From NCBI GenBank assembly GCA_038244055.1, contig JBBRTW010000462.1, positions 1-5,636 on the forward strand: DNA of 5,636 nucleotides. Reading direction: 5' to 3'. Below, piece after piece: positions 1 to 5,374 of the stretch (position 1 is the stretch's first letter; the number at the start of each line of letters is the position of its first letter). Both the position numbers and the translations under genes were made by a program. Below the pieces are notes generated by a model, which did no database searches, was not told the origin of the DNA, and saw only the letters and a list, made by a program, of their open reading frames with translations. Origin of the DNA: DASPKW01 sp038244055 (GTDB lineage Bacteria > Planctomycetota > Phycisphaerae > Tepidisphaerales > Tepidisphaeraceae).

Positions 1-116
1 AATTCTGGAGCTTCAATGGGGCCGCGCTGGGATCAGCGCGGAAAGGGCGAAGCAGCACAGTAGTGAGACAATGCCCACACGCTTCAATGGGGCCGCGCTG
101 GGATCAGCGCGGAAAG
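1..116 (-). CRISPR. Leader-proximal end of a type I-G CRISPR array (two repeats, one full spacer)
   Basis: Two identical 36-bp repeats lie at 10-45 and 81-116, separated by a 35-bp spacer (46-80). Nine bases of a further spacer lie at 1-9, so the array runs off the left edge. On the minus strand the repeat begins CTTT, continues with a perfect 8-bp stem CCGCGCTG and CAGCGCGG around an ATCC loop, and ends CCCCATTGAAGC. The ATTGAAGC end is typical of the 3' end of type I repeats. It puts transcription on the minus strand, the same direction as the cas genes, with the leader on the cas2 side. No third copy is found at 152-187, where the next repeat would fall, so 116 is the leader-repeat junction. 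The two copies show no mismatch, as expected for the young end of an array. Confidence 0.96.
46..80 (-). other. First (leader-proximal) CRISPR spacer, 35 bp
   Basis: This is the unique sequence between the two perfect repeats. By position it would be the most recently acquired spacer. Its length of 35 bp fits the roughly 34-40 bp spacers reported for type I-G. The source of the spacer cannot be told from the sequence alone. Confidence 0.9.
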
Positions 117-130
117 CCCGCCCTCGCAAC

Positions 131-180
131 CATCGCACCCCAAACCGCTTACAATGCGGCGGACGCCCAATGGGGCGATG
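131..180 (-). promoter_or_regulatory. Nested inverted repeats in the leader near the first repeat
   Basis: On the plus strand CATCGC-A-CCCC (131-141) is the reverse complement of GGGGCGATG (172-180) apart from one bulged A. Inside it lie CCGC (145-148) and GCGG (156-159), and CGCCC (164-168) with GGGCG (173-177) gives a competing hairpin. The region begins 15 bp from the leader-repeat junction. It could be a protein-binding or structured element, or chance pairing in GC-rich DNA. No function is assigned. Confidence 0.35.
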
Positions 181-278
181 TTAGGCCGGACAATGGCCGA
201 CCTTCGCGGGGCGGGTAAATCGTAACTATTGAACTGCCAAAGATCTCGCACGGTTCCGGGCATTGGCTCACCACTTCG

Positions 279-313
279 CCGCTCGCGCGGGAAATCAAAC
301 GAACATCGTCCGC
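279..313 (-). repeat. Leader copy of a 35-bp imperfect direct repeat
   Basis: This segment matches 349-383 at 30 of 35 positions by hand alignment without gaps. The first 13 bases (CCGCTCGCGCGGG) and the last 10 (CATCGTCCGC) are identical, and the five differences all lie between them. The copies start exactly 70 bp apart. The flanking arms GCTCGCG (281-287) and CGCGAGC (311-317) are also inverted repeats of each other. Confidence 0.8.
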
Positions 314-323
314 GAGCCGCGAT

Positions 324-341
324 GGCCGCCTCTCAGCGGCC
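324..341 (-). other. Stem-loop downstream of cas2
   Basis: GGCCGC (324-329) and GCGGCC (336-341) form a perfect 6-bp GC stem around a 6-nt loop, 24 bp past the cas2 stop codon. There is no T-run after it on the minus strand, so it is not a canonical intrinsic terminator. It may reduce read-through from the cas operon into the leader, or simply add structure. Confidence 0.4.
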
Positions 342-348
342 GCCATTA

Positions 349-383
349 CCGCTCGCGCGGGTTATCATACAATCATCGTCCGC
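349..383 (-). repeat. Second copy of the 35-bp repeat, spanning the cas2 stop codon
   Basis: This is the partner of 279-313. It contains the last codons of cas2, which encode RTMIV, the TGA stop at 365-367, and the next 16 bases. The matching part of the other copy would read RTMFV followed by TGA. The pair therefore looks like a duplication of the cas2 tail with adjacent DNA, or a leader motif shared with the gene end. Confidence 0.8.
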
Positions 384-655
384 ACGGGCGGCGCAAAAGC
401 CTTGCCGATCGCCTCGATTTCCAAATCGGTCGCCCAGTGAACCTTGCCCAGATCCACGATCAGTATCTGATCTTCGGCCTGGTTCGTCAAAGGAATTAAC
501 ACAGTTTTAAGCTCGGCCAGCTCGCGGGCATCAAGCTGGCAGAGGAATACACTGAACTGGGTATGATCCCCCTGATCGCGCAGGGCCTGGAAGATTCCAT
601 CGCGCCGCTTGTCATCGGCGATGTCGTAGGTGACCAGGTAATGCCGGCGTCCCAT
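365..655 (-). CDS. cas2: CRISPR-associated endonuclease/integrase subunit Cas2
   Basis: This is a 96-residue protein of normal Cas2 length. The first beta strand, HYLVTYDI at residues 5-12, ends in the conserved Asp11 followed by DDKRRDGI. The middle (TQFSVFLCQLDARELAEL) and the strand DQILIVDLG complete the ferredoxin-like fold of the family. In known systems a Cas2 dimer bridges two Cas1 dimers, and the complex inserts protospacers at the leader end of the array. Here the Cas1 partner is the Cas4-Cas1 fusion encoded 18 nt upstream. The ATG at 653-655 is chosen because GGGAGG (662-667) sits 6 nt before it; an out-of-frame ATG at 658-660 lies too close to that site. The stop codon falls inside a 35-bp repeat also present in the leader. 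Whether Asp11 is catalytic here is unknown, since Cas2 nuclease activity is not needed for integration in the systems tested. Confidence 0.96.
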   Translation of the reverse strand: MGRRHYLVTYDIADDKRRDGIFQALRDQGDHTQFSVFLCQLDARELAELKTVLIPLTNQAEDQILIVDLGKVHWATDLEIEAIGKAFAPPVRTMIV

Positions 656-661
656 CGCATA

Positions 662-667
662 CCTCCC
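662..667 (-). promoter_or_regulatory. Ribosome binding site of cas2
   Basis: GGGAGG on the minus strand lies 6 nt before the ATG at 653-655. It lies in the 18-nt gap after the cas4-cas1 stop codon and decides between that ATG and the out-of-frame ATG 5 nt upstream of it. Confidence 0.85.
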
Positions 668-673
668 GGCGGG

Positions 674-2653
674 TTATCGCGTCACCACGTTGGCGAACAC
701 CGGCACATCCCCGCGCGCCCAGCGGGCCAGCAGGCGCGCTTGCAGCTTGATCACCGATCTCCACGAACAGCGATAATCGAACTGTGGATGGGTGACCAAC
801 TGATCCAGCCGCGCCTCATAGGCCCGCAGCAATGCCTTTCGGCCGGCCGAGTTCATCGCGCATCCCGAGGCCGCGCGCTCGAACTGGCTGGCGCGGACCA
901 TGCCGGTATTGATGGCGGAGATCACTGCCGAATCCGCGATCACCGGGCGGAAGGGCTCCATGAGATCGAGCGACATCGCCGGCCGGCCATGGCGCGGGCG
1001 ATGGTAGAAGCCCCAATGCGGATCGAGCCCCTCGCCGAGCAGGGCCACGGTGCATTCCTTGGCCAGCATCGAATACGCGAACGATAGCATCGCATTCACC
1101 GGATCGCGCGGCGGACGGCGATTGCGGCTGGTGAAATCCCACTCGGCATCGAAATCGCGCGGCTTGAGCATGGCCGAGAACTTCCCGAAATAGCGCAGGG
1201 CCACATTACCTTCCAACCCCAGCAGCGATTCGATCGATTCTGCCTCCTTCGCCTTGGCGATCAGATCATCGATCTCCGACAGGGTGCGATCGAGTTCGAC
1301 CCCCGGCGATACATTTCGACGCAGCATCGTCCGCTGATTCTCGGCCTTGTCGGCCACGAGCCGGCGGGCGAATGCCAGCCGCCGCATAGGATCGGCGGCG
1401 GCCGCGAACTGGGCGGCGCGATCGTAGGCATTGCGCAGCGTGATCCCCTGGGCCACGCCATAAAACCACATGCCGCTGGATAGGTAGACCACGGGAACTC
1501 CCGCTTCGCAGAGCATGTGGATGGTCTGCGTGGAAACTTGGATATTGCCGCAGAGCACGAGCTGGCTGACATCCTTGAGCGAGGCCCGCGCGACTTCTTT
1601 TCCTTCAACTTTCACCACCAGGCTGCCGCCGCTCTTGCCGACGTAGGCCCCTTGCTCCTGGACGTAGAGGGGGGTGGCATCGCTGCGGGCCGGATAGAGC
1701 CGGCGAATCATGGCGGAATCTTCTTCGCCTGGCCCGCTGCGCGGCTTGTTCGTCAAGGGGGCAAAGAGGCCCGCATCGGACGGTAAATTCATGCCGGGCG
1801 TCTTGTCCGCACCCGGCCGCGCCGTTGCGCCGGTCGGCGCGGAAACATCGGGCCCGGCGACCGTGTCCTTGCACGCTGGCACGAGCGCCCGCAGCGCCAG
1901 CGTCTCATCGGGCAGGCAAATCCCCGCCAGCGAGCAGCCGGCGCATTTGGGGCTGTCTTCCAACGGGGGCGGAAGCTCGGTGCGCCCGGCCGCCGCATGC
2001 GCCTCGGAAAGGAGCTGGCGCGTGCGCGATTCGAGCTCAGCCGAGAATGGCACATCCACGCGCGTGCGCGAGCCCGCGAAATAAAGCACGCCATGATCGC
2101 ATTGATACCCCTGCTCGCGCAGCAGCAGCCCCTGGGCCATGAGCTGCACCCGCTCGGGCTCCCACGAGCGCTGGGCATTATCAGGAACCCGGCCGCGCTT
2201 GGTCTCCACCGGCACCGACTCCGCGCCGTCGGAACTGACCAGATCCAGTTTGGCCGAGAGCCCCAGCGCGGCCGATGAAAGCGGAACCGAGCGCAAGATG
2301 ACCGGCGGCTCATCCCCGGGCGTGGGTTTTCCGGGGGCCGCGGACTTGCCGTCGGCCGGCGATTTGCCGCCGGCCGCGGTAATGTCCACCGCCCTGGACT
2401 TGCCACCTGTTTCGAGCTGGGGCTCATCCGCGGCCGCAGCCGCCGCATCCGGATCGGGCAGCAAATGATCGAGCTGATCCACCCGCCGATGCGCCAGCCG
2501 CCCCTCGGCCGTGAACGCGTTATCCTCCCAGCGGCCTTCCACGTGCATGAAATGAAATAGACGAGGGCAGTAGGCATACTCGTTGAGCATGCGGAGGGGG
2601 AGAGGGTCGGGGGAGGGGTCGCCGGAAGATGGAGAGGGATCATCGTCGGTCAT
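674..2653 (-). CDS. cas4-cas1: Cas4-Cas1 fusion protein (PAM-selecting adaptation integrase)
   Basis: This 659-residue protein joins a Cas4 nuclease to Cas1, as is typical of type I-G. The Cas4 part shows Cys29 (YCPRLF), His55, Asp137 (KLDLV), Glu150-x-Lys152 (VETKRG), Gln170 in RVQLMAQG, and Cys237, Cys240 and Cys246. These are the RecB-type active site and the four iron-sulfur cysteines. Cas1 starts near residue 316 (RRLYPARS), and its expected metal ligands are Glu481 (GLEGNVALRYFG), His551 (HWGFYH) and Asp563/Glu566 (SLDLMEPFRP). In the family Cas4 trims prespacers and checks the PAM, and Cas1 with Cas2 integrates them. It seems longer than the roughly 550 residues I recall for relatives. 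The excess lies in a Gly/Lys/Ala insert within Cas4 (about 70-116) and a linker of some 60 residues (about 251-313). The ATG at 2653 is preferred over Met22, which has no ribosome binding site, though its own site is weak. All expected catalytic residues are present, so it is probably active. Confidence 0.96.
   Translation of the reverse strand: MTDDDPSPSSGDPSPDPLPLRMLNEYAYCPRLFHFMHVEGRWEDNAFTAEGRLAHRRVDQLDHLLPDPDAAAAAADEPQLETGGKSRAVDITAAGGKSPADGKSAAPGKPTPGDEPPVILRSVPLSSAALGLSAKLDLVSSDGAESVPVETKRGRVPDNAQRSWEPERVQLMAQGLLLREQGYQCDHGVLYFAGSRTRVDVPFSAELESRTRQLLSEAHAAAGRTELPPPLEDSPKCAGCSLAGICLPDETLALRALVPACKDTVAGPDVSAPTGATARPGADKTPGMNLPSDAGLFAPLTNKPRSGPGEEDSAMIRRLYPARSDATPLYVQEQGAYVGKSGGSLVVKVEGKEVARASLKDVSQLVLCGNIQVSTQTIHMLCEAGVPVVYLSSGMWFYGVAQGITLRNAYDRAAQFAAAADPMRRLAFARRLVADKAENQRTMLRRNVSPGVELDRTLSEIDDLIAKAKEAESIESLLGLEGNVALRYFGKFSAMLKPRDFDAEWDFTSRNRRPPRDPVNAMLSFAYSMLAKECTVALLGEGLDPHWGFYHRPRHGRPAMSLDLMEPFRPVIADSAVISAINTGMVRASQFERAASGCAMNSAGRKALLRAYEARLDQLVTHPQFDYRCSWRSVIKLQARLLARWARGDVPVFANVVTR
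1715..1903 (-). other. Long flexible linker between Cas4 and Cas1 domains
   Basis: Residues 251-313 of the fusion lie between the last Cas4 cysteine region and the first Cas1 beta strand. The stretch is rich in Pro, Ala, Gly and Thr (for example SAPTGATARPGADK and KPRSGPGEED) and shows no motif I recognise. It looks like a disordered tether that would let the two domains move independently. This is read from composition, not from a disorder prediction. Confidence 0.6.
2306..2446 (-). other. Low-complexity insertion inside the Cas4 domain
   Basis: Residues 70-116 of the fusion separate the N-terminal Cas4 helix with Cys29 from the RecB-like core starting near residue 118. The insert opens with an Ala run and then repeats short Gly-Lys units (GGKSRA, GGKSPA, DGKSAA, PGKPTP). 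At DNA level the coding strand repeats the motif GGCAAGTCC and close variants, so the segment probably grew by small tandem duplications. It lies between the first iron-sulfur cysteine and the other three, where a surface loop could tolerate expansion. Confidence 0.6.
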
Positions 2654-2665
2654 GGGTTCCCCATG
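2651..2665 (-). promoter_or_regulatory. Palindrome covering the cas4-cas1 start codon
   Basis: On the minus strand CATGGG and CCCATG flank GAA, and the second arm contains the start codon. The same bases hold a four-codon reading frame (ATG at 2662-2664, coding MGNP) whose TGA overlaps the start as ATGA. The only purine-rich sequence close upstream is GGGGAA, a poor Shine-Dalgarno match. A hairpin here, or coupling to the mini reading frame, could keep fusion-protein synthesis low. The sequence facts are direct; the regulation is inference. Confidence 0.4.
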
Positions 2666-2686
2666 GTGCGTGTATGAAGGAGGAGG

Positions 2687-4243
2687 TTAATCAGTGACGG
2701 CGGCCATCAGACCAAACCCGCAGTGGCGGCCGGCACCGAGAATGAGGGGGCCGGGGATGGGATATTCGAAGCGTAGCGTCAGATGCACCGCTGATTGATC
2801 CAGCAGGTGGTCTGGGCGAACATAATTTATGAGGATCTTTTTCGATGGATCGGCCAGGTCCTTTCGATACTTGTGGGCGGGGAGCATCTTGCGGAACTGG
2901 CTGAACGAGTTCCAGTCAAACTTGCATGACTGATCGATGCCGGATTGTTGCAGCGCTTTCTCGATGAGCCGCCGGGTCTTTTCGGGTTTGTGATCATCAT
3001 GGCCCGGCAGGATAACGGGAGTGACGCTGGCCCATTTGGCGGACGGCGTGAGATAGGCATCGCGCACACCGTCGGATTTCTTGTCATCGATGCGCTCAAG
3101 CCGTGTGCCGGCCGGAAGCTTGGTGTTGGGCAACGGCTTGAGCGGTATGCCGTCAAGCCGCGCGGCAAGATGCTCAAGCCACGCATCATCGCCAAGCGGC
3201 GCGACGATCATCACTCGTCGCACGCCGGGATCAGTGTTCGGAGTTCCGATTGATTGAAGCGGAATGTAGGTGAACTGCGTGTGAGCGGCCCCCGCATCTT
3301 TGCCGTCCTTCGACTGATGCCCGGCGACGTAGGCCTCGACCCATTCGTCCTTCGATCGTCCGCGCAAGTCGCGCGGTGGATTCTGCTTCATCAACTCGAT
3401 CGAAGCGTGCTTTACCATGCCGGCGATGTGGATGAGCTTGGATTGGGGATAGGTGACCGTGTCATCATTGGCGTCGATGAGCTTGAAGACGGCGTATGGG
3501 CGGGGGACCGGATCGCTGTCGCGGCGATAGCGGACCTGATCGATGGCGCTTAGGGGTGGGACCGGCGTCCAGTCGCCATCAACCAGTCGATTGAGGAACT
3601 TGGCGTGCCGTGCGGAAAGCGCATCGAGCGAGCCGTTACGATGGACGCGAAGGCGTCGTCCGCCACGGGGGGTGGGCCTCCAGTTTTCGCCGACTGGACG
3701 ATTCGATGAAGACTCAACGAGCGTCGCATCGGCGATGACCTGATCAATGCCCCAGCCGAGACAGTGGATCGAACGCACCGCCGGGCGGATGGCATTGAGC
3801 AACTCCTTCGGATCGGCGTTTGTGGCATCGAGCGGATAGAGGTAGTGGATCGTGGGGAGGTCGTCGCCAATCATTTCAATGCGATGCGGGCGGAAATCCT
3901 TCTCGATGCGGTGAGAGGCGATGCTCGCGTCGGGATTTCCGCGATCCCACGCGGCCGTGACGAGGTCGGTGTGATTGTGCGGCACATACGCTCGATGGCC
4001 CGTCGTGCTAAGCGTGGCCCACGGCGCGACGATGGATGGACGCAACACTTCAATCACTTGAAGCGCCGATCGCACTTCGGTCGCGAGAGGCCTTCCGCGC
4101 ATTCGCAGACAGGCGGCGTTGAGCAACGCTTGAAACGCGCGCATCGGTGACGGCGGCCATTCGGGCTCGTTGGCGTCGCCGCGGCCGTGGTAGAGTGGAT
4201 AGGGCTGGATGAAACGGAAGCTGATGCAAAGCGAGGGCTTCAT
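2687..4243 (-). CDS. csb2: Csb2, type I-G Cas5-Cas6 fusion (GSU0054 family)
   Basis: This 518-residue protein matches the Csb2 (GSU0054) pattern. The Cas5-like N-terminus has the RAMP strand ISFRFIQPYPLYHG (7-20) followed by EWPPSPMRAFQALL (28-41). The middle contains HTQFTYIPLQSIG (321-333) and WASVTPVILPGHDDH (404-418). The C-terminus ends in the Gly-rich Cas6-type loop LGAGRHCGFGLM (502-513). In type I-G the Cas5 part is thought to cap the 5' handle of the crRNA and the Cas6 part to cut the repeat RNA; the likely substrate is the 8-bp repeat hairpin in this window. His507 in the Gly-rich loop is notable, but I do not claim it as the catalytic residue. The start ATG at 4241-4243 follows the csb1 stop by 3 nt, with GGAG at 4250-4253 lying 6 nt upstream inside the csb1 end, which suggests coupled translation. 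The length is in the usual range and no domain is missing. Confidence 0.9.
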   Translation of the reverse strand: MKPSLCISFRFIQPYPLYHGRGDANEPEWPPSPMRAFQALLNAACLRMRGRPLATEVRSALQVIEVLRPSIVAPWATLSTTGHRAYVPHNHTDLVTAAWDRGNPDASIASHRIEKDFRPHRIEMIGDDLPTIHYLYPLDATNADPKELLNAIRPAVRSIHCLGWGIDQVIADATLVESSSNRPVGENWRPTPRGGRRLRVHRNGSLDALSARHAKFLNRLVDGDWTPVPPLSAIDQVRYRRDSDPVPRPYAVFKLIDANDDTVTYPQSKLIHIAGMVKHASIELMKQNPPRDLRGRSKDEWVEAYVAGHQSKDGKDAGAAHTQFTYIPLQSIGTPNTDPGVRRVMIVAPLGDDAWLEHLAARLDGIPLKPLPNTKLPAGTRLERIDDKKSDGVRDAYLTPSAKWASVTPVILPGHDDHKPEKTRRLIEKALQQSGIDQSCKFDWNSFSQFRKMLPAHKYRKDLADPSKKILINYVRPDHLLDQSAVHLTLRFEYPIPGPLILGAGRHCGFGLMAAVTD

Positions 4244-4246
4244 GGG

Positions 4247-5374
4247 TTACTCCGGCTTAGTGTCTGTTGCGGCCTTCACTTTTGCCTGTGCTCGCCCCTT
4301 TTTCGTCGGCGCCACATCGCCTTCACCCGTGATGTCTTTCTTGGCCAGGTCGGGATCAAACTTCACGGGCTCTTTCGGTGATTCACCAACGCCGAATTCT
4401 TTCGCTGCCTGCTTTGCAAAGGCGATGGCTTGCTCGTGCGTGAGCTTAAAGTCGTCGCGAGTGCCATCGGCATTGACGAGCGCGACTTTGCGCGGGTTGT
4501 CTATATCCGGGACGAGGTTACAGCCTTGGCGGAGATAGGTTCGTGGGGGCGCGGTGAGAGCAATGAGGGCGAGCCCGAGCACATAGCGACGGAGGGCCAA
4601 AGTCTGCTCTGCATCATCGCCCGCGGCGAGCAGGCGAAGCGCCGCCAGACTGAATGTTACATCGCGCCGGATGCCGCCTCTAGCGATCACACCACCGTGG
4701 GTTGCCGATGCCAGAGCATTGACGAATCCGCGCTTCAACAAGGGGTTCTTGCTATCGCCAGTTGCCTTCTGTTGTTCTTCTTCCGTGAACACCTCCATGT
4801 TGACATAGTTCAGAGGCGGAACATACACCGCACCACGCCGAATCGCTTGGACATCAAATGCACGGATCGTCGAAGCGATAAGCCGCGGCAGCTTTGCCTG
4901 CGTATCGCGCGAATCCCAGACGCCAAAGACGAGCGACGTCGGCGCGATTTTCGCCATCTTCAGCGCGTCACCTTGCAGCAGTGCCTTGAACGCGGCCTGA
5001 ATCGACTTCTGGAGTGGCGTACAGCGGACGATCGCATCGCCCGCACGATGACCCGCTTCAAGCAGGTTCACGGATTTTTCACCGGCGGAGATGATGATCT
5101 GCGGCACAAGCCCGGCATACTCCGGCTTGGCGAAAATCGGCTCGATGCGATTTGCCTGAGAGCCGACGCTATCGACGAGGCAAACGTTCTTCTCTCCTTC
5201 GGGTGGATCGATATTGTATCCACCCGGAAAGACTTTCTTGTCTTCGGCGGCGGCATAGGTCGCAGGGAAAATCACACCGTCTGCGCCCTCCACGGGCACG
5301 AGCGGTTCCCGGATGACGATCGCGGCTGCGGAATCGGCTGTAAGCCAATTATCGTACTTGTTCAGATCACTCAT
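4247..5374 (-). CDS. csb1: Csb1, type I-G Cas7 backbone subunit (GSU0053 family)
   Basis: This 375-residue protein carries the signature of Csb1, the Cas7-like RAMP protein that polymerises along the crRNA as the backbone of the I-G complex. Diagnostic stretches are CLVDSVGSQANRIEP (65-79), LVFGVWDSRDTQAKLPRLI (148-166) and THGGVIARGGIRRDVTFSLAA (225-245), followed by the hydrophobic helix YVLGLALIAL (264-273) and YLRQGCNLV (280-288). The last 26 residues (350-375) are charged, Lys/Ala-rich and probably disordered. I start it at the ATG at 5372-5374 because AAGGAG (5381-5386) is 6 nt upstream; the GTG at 5375-5377 would add one residue but is too close to that site. It overlaps the end of csb3 by 8 nt and is followed 3 nt later by csb2, so the three subunits are probably made together. 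I see no frameshift or lost motif. Confidence 0.92.
   Translation of the reverse strand: MSDLNKYDNWLTADSAAAIVIREPLVPVEGADGVIFPATYAAAEDKKVFPGGYNIDPPEGEKNVCLVDSVGSQANRIEPIFAKPEYAGLVPQIIISAGEKSVNLLEAGHRAGDAIVRCTPLQKSIQAAFKALLQGDALKMAKIAPTSLVFGVWDSRDTQAKLPRLIASTIRAFDVQAIRRGAVYVPPLNYVNMEVFTEEEQQKATGDSKNPLLKRGFVNALASATHGGVIARGGIRRDVTFSLAALRLLAAGDDAEQTLALRRYVLGLALIALTAPPRTYLRQGCNLVPDIDNPRKVALVNADGTRDDFKLTHEQAIAFAKQAAKEFGVGESPKEPVKFDPDLAKKDITGEGDVAPTKKGRAQAKVKAATDTKPE
4250..4253 (-). promoter_or_regulatory. Ribosome binding site of csb2 inside the csb1 end
   Basis: GGAG lies 6 nt before the csb2 ATG, directly before the csb1 TAA stop codon. Ribosomes finishing csb1 therefore end on the csb2 initiation site, which favours translational coupling. 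Confidence 0.8.

Larger units (their letters stand above)
117..364 (-). promoter_or_regulatory. CRISPR leader between cas2 and the first repeat
   Basis: This 248-bp stretch between the cas2 stop codon and the first repeat holds no convincing gene. By position and repeat orientation it is the leader, which should carry the pre-crRNA promoter and sequences guiding Cas1-Cas2 integration. An AT-richer patch at about 216-245 is the most promoter-like part, but I find no good paired -35 and -10 boxes at normal spacing on the minus strand. The leader contains several short inverted repeats (131-180, 184-198, 324-341) and an imperfect copy of the cas2 3' end (279-313). The leader role is inferred from context; the absence of a gene is what the sequence shows. 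Confidence 0.8.

Noticed and set aside
152..187. Degenerate third CRISPR repeat at the expected spacing
   Set aside because: Only a short CAATGGGG match (168-175) is shared, and it is 83 bp from the same motif in the neighbouring repeat, not 71; the rest does not align.
216..247. Sigma-70 promoter for the pre-crRNA in the AT-richer leader patch
   Set aside because: No -35-like hexamer occurs 16-18 bp from any plausible -10 on the minus strand; the region stays a candidate only through its composition.
324..341. Rho-independent terminator after cas2
   Set aside because: The GC stem exists but no T-tract follows on the transcribed strand, so I list it only as a stem-loop.
149..346. Small 65-codon frame inside the leader
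   Set aside because: It has no ribosome binding site, no recognisable motif, and lies wholly in the predicted leader with its inverted and direct repeats.
563..1087. Plus-strand open frame of 174 codons opposite cas2 and cas4-cas1
   Set aside because: It lies opposite the Cas1 catalytic region, is rich in His and Arg as expected of an antisense shadow, and shows no family motif.
1789..2643. Minus-strand open frame of 284 codons overlapping cas4-cas1
   Set aside because: It is an out-of-frame reading of the GC-rich Cas4 part, dominated by Arg, Pro and Ser; the overlapping frame has all Cas4 motifs.
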